Shown here in pieces: positions 24,124 to 32,150 of a stretch of 34,412 nucleotides of DNA; the stretch's first letter is position 1; every line of letters begins with the position of its first letter. Both the position numbers and the translations under genes were made by a program. The DNA comes from Streptomyces sp. NP160. Lineage in GTDB: Bacteria > Actinomycetota > Actinomycetes > Actinomycetales > Quadrisphaeraceae. A model generated the notes under the pieces. The model was not told where the DNA came from and did not search any database. It worked only from the letters and a program-made list of their open reading frames with translations. The DNA is taken from assembly GCF_006335115.1 (NCBI RefSeq), contig NZ_VDMJ01000012.1, forward strand, positions 1-34,412, in the 5' to 3' direction.

Positions 24124-24420
24124 GACATCGGATCCCTCGGGCTCGTGCAGCCGGGGGCGGGGCTCACCTCGGCTTCGGGTGAGCAGCCACACCGCACCAT
24201 CTGCCCGCTCGTCCCGTTCGGCCCCGAGCGGCGCAAGTCGGTCGACCAGCCGGACTCCGCGGCCGCTCTGAGCATCAACGTCGCGGTCAGACCGGGGACG
24301 GTTGGAGTGTCGTGGCTGACGTGCAAAGGCGACCTCGCGGCGCCCGGCAAGAATCTCGGCGGTCATAGACAGGCACACCGCCGACCGGCGGGTGATCATC
24401 AGCTTCGCTGATGAGTGATC
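24118..24420 (-). pseudogene. Decayed RsbW-like anti-sigma kinase remnant
   Basis: On the minus strand, one frame reads RSDRDVDAQSGRGVRLVDRL followed by APLGAERDERADGAVWLL, closely like the C-terminal G-box region of actinobacterial RsbW-type ATPases. Just upstream, another frame reads LHVSHDTPTVP, which resembles the preceding VSD-x-SP strand. They join only across a frameshift near 24290-24300. No intact N box or start is found, so I call it a broken, truncated gene. It tail-overlaps the phosphatase gene by a few bases on the opposite strand. RsbW is just the member missing from the STAS/SpoIIE set here. Confidence 0.5.
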
Positions 24421-24647
24421 CGCTGCGGCTCGCACCCTCTGACCATCATCAGCGAAGCAGCCGTAAAAACTGGTCGTCATTAGATCAGCAGGACGCTGAC
24501 TGCCAATTCCGGCACGGCGCTCTAAGACCTGCCGACTCTGCAACAGGCGCTGCCGCGCCGCGTCGCTGGCCACCGCACAGGGTTCCCAGGTGAGACGCAC
24601 AGCGTCGTCGCTGCGCGATCACCTGCGTGATGCGCGGTCCTGCAGCA
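24124..24647. other. Gap between phosphatase and diguanylate cyclase genes
   Basis: About 520 bases without an intact gene. The left part holds the RsbW-like remnant; the right part (24421-24647) shows nothing recognisable apart from short repeats and an A/T-richer patch near 24465-24490. Confidence 0.6.
24397..24458. repeat. Inverted repeats CATCAGC/GCTTCGCTGATG
   Basis: CATCAGC-TTC-GCTGATG (24397-24413) is a 7-3-7 hairpin. GCTTCGCTGATG (24402-24413) recurs as its exact reverse complement at 24447-24458, 33 bases away. Alternative hairpins can therefore form. No function known. Confidence 0.7.
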
Positions 24648-25730
24648 TCACCGGCTCGGAGTGCTGGTCATCGCCTCGGCCACGTCGCGATCCCGTCCGG
24701 TGCGCTTGGCCTCGTACAAGGCGCTGTCGGCGGCGGCGAGCGTGGCCTGGACACTGCGCTGGTCGTTGTGCACCGCCCAGCCGCAGGAGAAGGTGATGCG
24801 GGCCTGGGACAGCGACCAGGCCTGGTGCAACCCGGCCAGCAGGCGCGGGACGTGGCTCGCATCGGCCTGCAGCACCCAGAGGAACTCCTCCCCGCCGTAG
24901 CGGACCGCGTGGTCGCCCTGGCGGGTCGACTGGCGCAGCACGCGGGCGAACTCGGCCAGGACCCGGTCGCCGTGAGCATGACCACGGGTGTCGTTGACGC
25001 GCTTGAAGTGGTCGAGGTCGCACACGACGAACACGGTGCCTGCCGGTGTCGCCTGCAGGTGGTCCTGCAGGGCGCGCCGGTTCTCCAGACGGGTCAGCAG
25101 GTCGGTGCGCGAGGCCGCGTGCAGCGCGTCCAGGGCCGCGCGGTGCCTGGCGATCAGTGCCGCGAGGACTTCGGCGGTCAGCAGCCACACCAGTGCGACC
25201 ACCACGAGCCGCAGGACGATCTCGCGGGTCCAGCCCCCCATCGTCGGTCCGTACAGCACGACGGCCACAGGCAGCAGCAGCCAGCAGCTGTGCACCGGCA
25301 GGAACAGGCCCACGTAGACGAAGGCGAGCACGAAGATGCCGATGTAGGCAGCACCCAAGCCGGTCGCGGCAGCGCTCAGCGCTGACAGCCCGAGCAGGGT
25401 CACGACGGGGAAGACCATGGCGGCGTGGTCGGGCCAGCGCCGCCAGGGCAGCACCGTGCACACCAGCACCACGGCTGTCATCACCCCGCCCAGGAGCCTG
25501 GTCTGGTGGGCCTGTCCACCGGTGAGCATGTGGAAGGGGGAGGTGAGGGTCACGATGGCTCCGGTGAGCAGCAGCAGCACCAGGCCGGTCGCGGCCGGCT
25601 GTCCGGTGCGGGCGACCAGGGAGTCCCACAGCGCGCCCGCTCGGCGGAACTGCTGTGAGGACACCTGTCGCAGGTCGACACCTGGACGAGTGGAGCCGGA
25701 GGCGCCTTCGTCCCACGCCGAGATCCTCAT
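24648..25730 (-). CDS. Membrane GGDEF diguanylate cyclase
   Basis: 360 aa from ATG 25730; an in-frame GTG at 25874 would add 48 residues encoded partly by a 7-bp repeat. About six hydrophobic segments (about 46-196) form an N-terminal membrane region. The GGDEF domain (about 205-355) has CDLDHFKRVNDTRGHAHGD with metal-binding Asp, and the active-site loop RYGGEEF (GGEEF at 279-283), so it should make cyclic di-GMP from two GTP. An inhibitory I-site RxxD (Arg270-Asp273) lies the usual five residues before it, implying product feedback. What the membrane domain senses is unknown. Cyclic di-GMP may link to the chemoreceptor-implied motility. Confidence 0.92.
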   Translation of the reverse strand: MRISAWDEGASGSTRPGVDLRQVSSQQFRRAGALWDSLVARTGQPAATGLVLLLLTGAIVTLTSPFHMLTGGQAHQTRLLGGVMTAVVLVCTVLPWRRWPDHAAMVFPVVTLLGLSALSAAATGLGAAYIGIFVLAFVYVGLFLPVHSCWLLLPVAVVLYGPTMGGWTREIVLRLVVVALVWLLTAEVLAALIARHRAALDALHAASRTDLLTRLENRRALQDHLQATPAGTVFVVCDLDHFKRVNDTRGHAHGDRVLAEFARVLRQSTRQGDHAVRYGGEEFLWVLQADASHVPRLLAGLHQAWSLSQARITFSCGWAVHNDQRSVQATLAAADSALYEAKRTGRDRDVAEAMTSTPSR

Positions 25731-26077
25731 GCCCTTGGATCGGTGCGAGCTGGGCCGTCCTTGATGGTCCAGCGACCACGCCTCGACCGATCGGACGGCT
25801 GCCGGCTGCCGGCTGCCGGCTGCCGGCTGCCAGCTGCCCCACCGCAGCAGCTTCTCGACGGGACCGCTGGGCACGACGCGCGTCGGCGCTGACCCGGTAG
25901 CCGTCGGCCGTGGCGTGCTGCCCGGTCAACGATCCCTTCTGCGACGGGTGGCGGCTCCGAGCGTCAGGGGGCCGCGACGTGCCTGAGGCGGCCGGTGAGC
26001 GGTCCTGTGCGAGATGGACGGCGCGTGCCGCTGACTCCCCTCCAGCGCACCGAGCTGTGCTGAGCGACGCCGAGCGG
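25731..26077. other. Gap between diguanylate cyclase and TetR genes
   Basis: About 350 bases with no supported gene, holding the heptamer repeat. It should contain the cyclase promoter; I do not recognise one. The cyclase frame remains open here, so its N-terminus could be longer. Confidence 0.5.
25796..25838. repeat. 7-bp tandem repeat (GCCGGCT) upstream of the diguanylate cyclase
   Basis: Four exact GCCGGCT units (25801-25828), a fifth with one change (GCCAGCT), and partial units on both sides. The length is not a multiple of three, so a copy change would shift any reading frame running through it, including the upstream extension of the cyclase ORF. Confidence 0.85.
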
Positions 26078-26761
26078 TCAGTCTCGGGTCGTACTCGGTT
26101 TCGCGGTCGTGGGACCCATGACGGCGTGGGTCTGGTCGCTGGTCAAGGCATCGACGGGTAGCGGTGTCGGGACGCCGGGCTCGGCGCGAAGGCCGTCAAG
26201 CACGAGGTGCAGGTAGCGGCGGTACAGGTCGGGGTGCGCCTCGCGGGAGCGGGCCATGATGGCGTTCAGGCCGACCTGGATGAAGGTCAGGTCGGTCCCG
26301 GTGACGTCGCCGCGCAGGGTGCCGGCCTGGTGGGCGCGGGCGACGAGTGCGCGGTTCTTGGGCGCCATCACCTGCCGGTTCCAGTCGTGCTGGTCCAGGC
26401 CGATCCGGTCACCGCTGACGATCTGCGCCAGGGCTTTGTCGCGCAGCTGCAGGGCCAGCGACGTCTCGAGGTAAGTCACCAGACCGCGCCACGGGTCGGA
26501 ATCTGCCAGGCCGGCGTCGGCGGCTGCGGCGACCTCGACGGTCTGCTCGGCGAAGAGCGCGTCGAGCACCTCGCCCTTGTTGGCGAACCGGCGGTAGGCG
26601 GTGGCGACGCCGACGCCGGCGTGACGCGCGATCTCATCGAGGGTCACCTCGAAGCCCTGTTCGGCGAACAGCTCGCGGGCGGCGGCCAGCAGCCTGTCCC
26701 GGTTCAGTGCGGCGTCCCGCCGCAGCGCCCGCGGCTGCCTCATCGCTTCCGCCTGCGCCAT
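26078..26761 (-). CDS. TetR-family transcriptional regulator
   Basis: 227 aa, ATG 26761. The N-terminal TetR HTH is clear: NRDRLLAAARELFAEQGFEV, TLDEIARHAGVGVATAYRRF, ANKGEVLDALF (about 18-70). The C-terminal ligand domain (about 85-200) is typical of repressors that control efflux genes. It is divergent from an MFS exporter, the usual layout for a TetR repressor and its target. TACGGT lies 6 nt before the ATG, suggesting a leaderless mRNA. Two palindromes in the shared promoter are likely operators. The inducer is unknown. Confidence 0.94.
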   Translation of the reverse strand: MAQAEAMRQPRALRRDAALNRDRLLAAARELFAEQGFEVTLDEIARHAGVGVATAYRRFANKGEVLDALFAEQTVEVAAAADAGLADSDPWRGLVTYLETSLALQLRDKALAQIVSGDRIGLDQHDWNRQVMAPKNRALVARAHQAGTLRGDVTGTDLTFIQVGLNAIMARSREAHPDLYRRYLHLVLDGLRAEPGVPTPLPVDALTSDQTHAVMGPTTAKPSTTRD

Positions 26762-26780
26762 CCGCCCACCGTACTTGATG

Positions 26781-26797
26781 CGGAGGATCAGACTCCG
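26781..26797. promoter_or_regulatory. TetR operator candidate 1
   Basis: CGGAG-GATCAGA-CTCCG, a 17-bp palindrome (5-7-5) 20 bases before the TetR start. The same arms and spacer length recur at 26823. Confidence 0.55.
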
Positions 26798-26822
26798 GAT
26801 CCAGTGCTACGCTCGCGCCATC

Positions 26823-26839
26823 CGGAGTAAGTTTCTCCG
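26823..26839. promoter_or_regulatory. TetR operator candidate 2
   Basis: CGGAG-TAAGTTT-CTCCG, identical arms to candidate 1 and offset by 42 bp (four helical turns). An overlapping inverted repeat GAGTAAG/CTTACTC (26825-26831/26840-26846) extends the symmetry. It lies 31 bases before the MFS start. Confidence 0.55.
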
Positions 26840-26870
26840 CTTACTCGAGGTCGTAACGGAGCAGGACGTG

Positions 26871-28262
26871 ATGTCAGCCAGCACCGACGACCGGTCGGCC
26901 TTTACCACGGGAGCCTCCATCGACGGCCCGCACGCACGGGTCGTGATCACCGCCGCCTCGCTGGGGTTCTTCCTCATCACGCTGGACATCTCCATCGTGA
27001 ACGTGGCCCTGGCCCAGATCCAGGCCGAGCTCGGTGGCGGCACGGTCACCCAGCAGTGGGTCATCGACGGGTACACGCTGCTGTTCGCGGCGCTGCTGCT
27101 GTTCGCCGGCAACCTGTCAGACCGGATCGGCGCCAAACGCGCCCTGACGCTGGGCATAGCGATCTTCGCGGTGATCTCGGCGGCGTGCGGGCTCGCCCCG
27201 ACCAGCACCTGGCTGGTCGCGGCCCGCTGCGCGCAAGGCGCTGGCGCGGCGATCGTGTTGCCCGCCTCGATGTCACTGGTCCGCGAGGCCTTCCCCGACC
27301 CGGCCCGGCGAGCCAGTGCCCTGGGGGTGTGGGCCGTCGGCGGCGCCGTGGCCGGTCTGGTCGGCCAGCCCCTGGGCGGGCTGCTCACCACGGTCGACTG
27401 GCGGTGGGTGTTCGCGATCAACCTGCCGGCCTGCGCCGTCATGCTGCTCCTGCTGACCGTGGTCGCCACCTCCCCGACCCGCCCGAGCCCCTTCGACTGG
27501 GCCGGCCAGGCGCTGGCGGTCATCGGCCTGTCGACGCTGGTGTACGCACTCATCACCGGCGGTCACGCCGGCTTCGCTGCACCCGAGGTCGTCGCCGCCT
27601 CCGCGACCGCAGTGGTGGCCCTCGTCGGATTCGTGGTCCTGCAGTCCCGTGGACGCCACCCGATGATGCCGCTGGACCTGTTCAGAGCGCGCGGGGTCCG
27701 GCTCGCGCTGCCGGTCGGGTTCGCATTCATGGTCGCCAACTACGGCAACGTGTTCGTGGTCAGCTTGTTCCTGCAACAGCAGCTCGGCCTGTCCGCGCTG
27801 CGCGCGGGGCTGGTGTTCCTGCCCTCGGCGCTGTTCGCGATCGCCGCCAACCTGGCCTCCGGACCGGTCACCAACCGCCTCGGCGCGCGACTGCCCGTGG
27901 TCGCCGGCCTGACCGCGATGGCCGCCGGCCTAGTCGCGTTGGTGCTGACCGCACCGCTGGGCAGCCCCCTGGTGGTGGCAGCGTGCATCATCCCGATCGG
28001 TGCTGGCGGGGCGCTGGCGATGCCCTCGGTGACCGGGGTCGTCCTGGAAGGCGTCCCGGCCCAGCAGGCCGGCACCGCCAGTGCGGTGTTCAACACCTTC
28101 CGCCAGGTCGGCGGTGCGGTCGCGATCGCCGTGTTCGGTGCCCTCATCGCCGACCCGGACGGCGCCCTCACCGGGGTGCAGCTCAGCTTGGGCATCGCCG
28201 CCGCCGCTGTGCTGCTGGCCGCCCTCAGCAGCCTTCGCATCCGAGCCCGCACTACCTCTTGA
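26871..28262 (+). CDS. MFS drug-exporter-type transporter (DHA2, 14-TM)
   Basis: 463 aa from ATG 26871, ribosome site GGAGCAGG 6 nt upstream (GTG 26868 is an alternative). LDISIVNVALAQIQAELGGG in TM1 is the LDxTIVNVALP-like motif of DHA2 proton antiporters. QWVIDGYTLLFAALLLFAGN, then LSDRIGAKRAL, is motif A, and GAGAAIVLPASMSLVREAFP is typical. Hydrophobic segments continue to the end (about 14 helices). It should export toxic compounds at the cost of the proton gradient, under the divergent TetR protein. The aldo/keto reductase gene follows on the same strand after 99 bases and may share its control. Confidence 0.94.
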   Translation: MSASTDDRSAFTTGASIDGPHARVVITAASLGFFLITLDISIVNVALAQIQAELGGGTVTQQWVIDGYTLLFAALLLFAGNLSDRIGAKRALTLGIAIFAVISAACGLAPTSTWLVAARCAQGAGAAIVLPASMSLVREAFPDPARRASALGVWAVGGAVAGLVGQPLGGLLTTVDWRWVFAINLPACAVMLLLLTVVATSPTRPSPFDWAGQALAVIGLSTLVYALITGGHAGFAAPEVVAASATAVVALVGFVVLQSRGRHPMMPLDLFRARGVRLALPVGFAFMVANYGNVFVVSLFLQQQLGLSALRAGLVFLPSALFAIAANLASGPVTNRLGARLPVVAGLTAMAAGLVALVLTAPLGSPLVVAACIIPIGAGGALAMPSVTGVVLEGVPAQQAGTASAVFNTFRQVGGAVAIAVFGALIADPDGALTGVQLSLGIAAAAVLLAALSSLRIRARTTS

Positions 28263-28361
28263 CGAGCATCTCCGCGCACGCACCTTCCGACACGCAGCTC
28301 CTGACCAAGACCGACGAGCGACCCGACCACCACGTCCACCCCCCACATCGAGGAGAAGCAC

Positions 28362-29351
<990 letters not shown>

Positions 29352-29360
29352 CCCACCGAC

Positions 29361-29382
29361 CGGCCGGCCGGCCGGCCGGCCG
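29361..29382. repeat. CGGC tetranucleotide repeat behind the aldo/keto reductase
   Basis: Five and a half CGGC units, 9 bases after the reductase stop. Self-complementary and able to fold; it might add to termination but has no T-run. Confidence 0.8.
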
Positions 29383-29394
29383 CCCAAGGAGCCT

Positions 29395-30336
29395 CTACGG
29401 CGACGACCAGCGCCATCGGCCGGTGAGGCGCCCCGAAGACCTCACGGCGTCCGGTGACGGATGGTGCTCCTGCTCTGCGGGGTGAGGCGCTGGGCCCTGG
29501 CGGCTGCGGCGCTCCACGGTGCGCTTCGGCGCGCTGGCCGGGTCTGACTCGTCGGTGTCGGCGGTCCGGGCCAGCTCAGCACCGATCAGCTGCGCCAGCT
29601 GACCCAGCAAGCGGTCCTGGAAGCCGACATCGTCAGCAGCGGAGGCGACGCGCGTCGGGTGGTGGTGGTGCCACACCCCACCACCGCGACGAGCCTGGGC
29701 ATCGTCGCTGGTGACGAGCTAGACCCGCGTGCGGTGCCCCTCAGCCAGGTCGTCAGGGGCTGCGGCGCCACCGATGCGGGTGGGCACCCACGCGGGGTCG
29801 ATGGCGCTGGTCACCACCTGCGGCCAGCGCCGGGCCAGTGCCAGGGCGGTAACGAGCAGCTTGCTGTCGCAATAGGCCTGAGTCCCGTCCCAGCGCCAGC
29901 TGTTCCAGCCCAGGTCCTCCACGGAAGCGGCGCCGCCGCGGTGCATGTCGCTGGACAGGAAGACCTACCGCCTCGGCCGCGGCAGCAGGCACACGAGCAG
30001 GTAGGGCGCCAGCACGTGCACCGTGAGAGTGCGTGGGTGCCCCCAGGGGGCCGCAGTCGCGACGGGGCTCGCCGTAGACCGCGGTGTCGTGGATGACCGA
30101 GTCCACCAGGGCGATGCCCTGGACCTGGTCGGCCAGGTGGCGGACCTGCTCGAGGTCGGACAGGTCACCGACGACGACGCTGGCGCCACGTGTGGTGAGG
30201 TCCTTCAGCGACCCCGTGCGGTGGTCGTCGCGGGCGTGCACGACGACGTCGTGGCCGTCCTGGAGCAGCGCAGCGGCCGCGGCTCACCCCAGTCCATGGG
30301 TCGAGCCGGTGGCCAGGACGCGGGCCTCGGGGGGCC
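29395..30336 (-). pseudogene. Short-chain dehydrogenase pseudogene
   Basis: Minus-strand translation gives a full SDR in pieces: RVLATGSTHGLG (TGxxxGxG cofactor loop) directly followed by TGA (30284-30286); DGHDVVVHARDD; VVVGDLSDLEQVRHLADQVQ; a frameshift near 30060; TLTVHVLAPYLLVCLLP; TAG at 29965-29967; VFLSSDMHRGG; QAYCDSKLLV (catalytic YxxxK); AIDPAWVPTRIGG; TAG at 29719-29721; and GFQDRLLGQLAQLIG near the end. Three in-frame stops plus a frameshift make it non-functional. The SDR homology fades near 29580 although the frame runs on to 29395. It follows the cupin gene without a gap on the same strand. Confidence 0.9.
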
Positions 30337-30750
30337 TCAGCTGCGCTGGGCTGCGGCGTAGGTGGCGTCGTCGACGGGCTCCAGCCAGGTCACCGGGCTG
30401 GTCCCACCCTCCCCGTCGTCAGCGGCCTCCTGGATCGCCAGGTGCGCGGCGAAGACGTCGGTGGTGGCGCCGTGCCAGTGCTCCTCCCCGGGGGGGCACA
30501 CGACAGTGTCACCGGCGCGGGCCCGCACCACGGACCCGTTGCGAGTGCCGACCAGAGCGGTGCCGTCGGTGACGTGCAGCACCTGCCCGAGCGGGTGGAC
30601 GTGCCAGTGCGTGCGGGCGCCAGGGGCGAAACGCACGTGGGCGACGCCGAGCCGGGACGGCTCCACGCCGGTGGCCAGCGGCGTCATGAGCACCGCCCCT
30701 GTGAACGTGGCGGTCGGTGACTGAGTGGGAGCGGGGGTGTTGAGCTGCAT
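30337..30750 (-). CDS. Cupin-domain protein
   Basis: 137 aa from ATG 30750 (GTG 30753 just before), ribosome site AGAGGA 7 nt upstream. Cupin motif 1 is HVRFAPGARTHWHVHPLGQV, with three His suited to metal binding; motif 2 is GDTVVCPPGEEHWHGA. Small cupins of this type resemble carboxymuconolactone-decarboxylase-associated or quercetinase-like proteins, but activity is not predictable. It is 160 bases behind the zinc alcohol dehydrogenase and runs straight into the SDR pseudogene, so cupin, SDR and dehydrogenase were probably once one oxidoreductase cluster. Confidence 0.9.
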   Translation of the reverse strand: MQLNTPAPTQSPTATFTGAVLMTPLATGVEPSRLGVAHVRFAPGARTHWHVHPLGQVLHVTDGTALVGTRNGSVVRARAGDTVVCPPGEEHWHGATTDVFAAHLAIQEAADDGEGGTSPVTWLEPVDDATYAAAQRS

Positions 30751-30783
30751 CACGATCCTCTTCGTCGACGAGGGCTTCAGTGG

Positions 30784-30823
30784 CCGTCAGCGGCCGGCGG
30801 ACTGTCCCACCGGCCGCTGACGG
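30784..30823 (-). terminator. 14-bp perfect hairpin between dehydrogenase and cupin genes
   Basis: Arms 30784-30797 and 30810-30823 are perfectly complementary, with a 12-nt loop. It lies about 88 bases behind the dehydrogenase stop. There is no T-run on either side, as is common for actinobacterial terminators; a processing site is also possible. Confidence 0.55.
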
Positions 30824-30910
30824 GGAGGGAGGGACGGGGAGCGCCTGAGCACCCGACGAGGGCGACGAGGCCGTCGAGGCGCCGTCGGGTCGTCGTCGGC
30901 TGCTGTTCGC

Positions 30911-31936
30911 TCAGACGGTGAGCAGGACCTTGGTGGCCTTGCGCTCGTCCATCGCTCGGTAGCCCTCGGCGGCGTCGTCCAGCGGCAGGGTCAGGTCAAA
31001 GACCTTCCCCGGGTCGATCTTCCGGTCCCAGATGAGCTGGATCAGCTCGGGAAGGAAGCGGCGCACCGGCGCCGGGCCACCGTGCAGGTGCACGTGGGTC
31101 ATGAAGATGTCCTCCCCGGTGATGGCGACGTCGTGCAGGACCCCGACGAACCCGACGTGCCCGCCGGCGCGGGTGGCGCCGATGGCCTGGTGCATCGACT
31201 CGTGGGTACCGACGGCCTCCACCGCGGAGTGTGCCCCGAGGCCGTCGGTGAGCTCCTTCACCTTCGCGATGAAGTCCTCGCCGCGCTCTTCCAGGACGTC
31301 GGTGGCGCCGAACTCCCGCGCCAGGGCCTGCCGGTCGGCGTGACGGGAGGAGATGATGATCCGCGCCGCACCGAGCTGCTTGGCGGCGAGCACCGCGGAC
31401 AGGCCCACGGCGCCGTCGCCGACCACCGCGACGGTCTTGCCGGGGCCGGCCTCGGCCGCGACGGCGCCGAACCAGCCGGTGCCCAGCACGTCAGAAGCGG
31501 CCAGCAGGGAGGGAACCAGGTCGGGGTCGGGCTGGCCGGGGGTGGCGACCAGAGTGCCGTCGGCCAGGGGCACGCGCATGCGCTCGGCCTGCGCGCCGCC
31601 GCTGGTGCCGAGCACCTCGCGGTGGATGCAGCTGGTCTGGTAGCCGGCGCGGCAGATCTCGCAGGTGTTGTCCGAGGCGAAGAAGGACCCGACGACGAAG
31701 TCGCCGACCTTGATGTCCGTCACCTCAGCGCCGACCTCCTCGACGACGCCGGCGTACTCGTGGCCCATGTGGGAGGGCTCGCTGAGCTCGTCGGTGCCGC
31801 GGTAGGGCCACAGGTCCGACCCGCAGATGCAGGTGGCGGCCAGGCGGATGACCGCATCGGTGGGCTTCTGGATGGTCGCGTCGGCGACGTCCTCCACGCG
31901 GACGTCTCCGGGGGCGTGCATGACGACAGCGCGCAC
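30911..31936 (-). CDS. Zinc-dependent alcohol dehydrogenase
   Basis: 341 aa from GTG 31936, which has GGGAG 7 nt upstream and gives the usual start VRAVVMHAPGDVRVED; an in-frame ATG lies at 31951. Catalytic zinc ligands: Cys38 (CICGSD) and His59-Glu60 (HMGHEYAGVV). The structural-zinc loop reads DNTCEICRAGYQTSC: Cys92, Cys95 and Cys103 are present, but Asp89 stands where the first Cys is normally found. The Rossmann motif is VAVVGDGAVGLSAVLAAKQL. It belongs to the medium-chain group, oxidising alcohols or reducing aldehydes with NAD(P); substrate unknown. It is divergent from the XRE regulator. Confidence 0.94.
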   Translation of the reverse strand: MRAVVMHAPGDVRVEDVADATIQKPTDAVIRLAATCICGSDLWPYRGTDELSEPSHMGHEYAGVVEEVGAEVTDIKVGDFVVGSFFASDNTCEICRAGYQTSCIHREVLGTSGGAQAERMRVPLADGTLVATPGQPDPDLVPSLLAASDVLGTGWFGAVAAEAGPGKTVAVVGDGAVGLSAVLAAKQLGAARIIISSRHADRQALAREFGATDVLEERGEDFIAKVKELTDGLGAHSAVEAVGTHESMHQAIGATRAGGHVGFVGVLHDVAITGEDIFMTHVHLHGGPAPVRRFLPELIQLIWDRKIDPGKVFDLTLPLDDAAEGYRAMDERKATKVLLTV

Positions 31937-32150
31937 AGGTCTCTCCCTCATCAGGTCGTCGCAGGAACCGCTCTCAGCTCCTGCGCCAGCGACTCCCCCC
32001 GTGGGTGGGGCGCTGGTTGTTACGCATCGATGGTTGCCCGCCACGATGGTTGTGAACCCCCCTCAGCGGTGCCCTGGCGGGGGGTGTACCGCGGGTGCAC
32101 CCCAGGCCAGTGACTCCCTGCCCCAGCCGCACAGGCCTAGCGTCCTCGTC
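31937..32150. promoter_or_regulatory. Divergent promoter region of dehydrogenase and XRE regulator
   Basis: Contains three GMTGGTTG octamers in one orientation (GCTGGTTG 32012-32019; GATGGTTG 32029-32036; GATGGTTG 32045-32052), spaced 17 and 16 bp, candidates for the XRE protein's site. TAGCGT (32138-32143) lies 7 nt before ATG 32151, a leaderless-type -10 box. Confidence 0.45.

Noticed and set aside
24099-24350. Minus-strand 83-codon ORF as a separate gene
   Set aside because: Only its LHVSHDTPTVP part is meaningful, and that belongs to the decayed RsbW-like remnant; the rest is out-of-frame sequence.
29753-30241. 162-codon minus-strand ORF taken as an intact small gene
   Set aside because: It is the middle of the SDR pseudogene; after the frameshift near 30060 its sequence loses SDR similarity, which continues in another frame.
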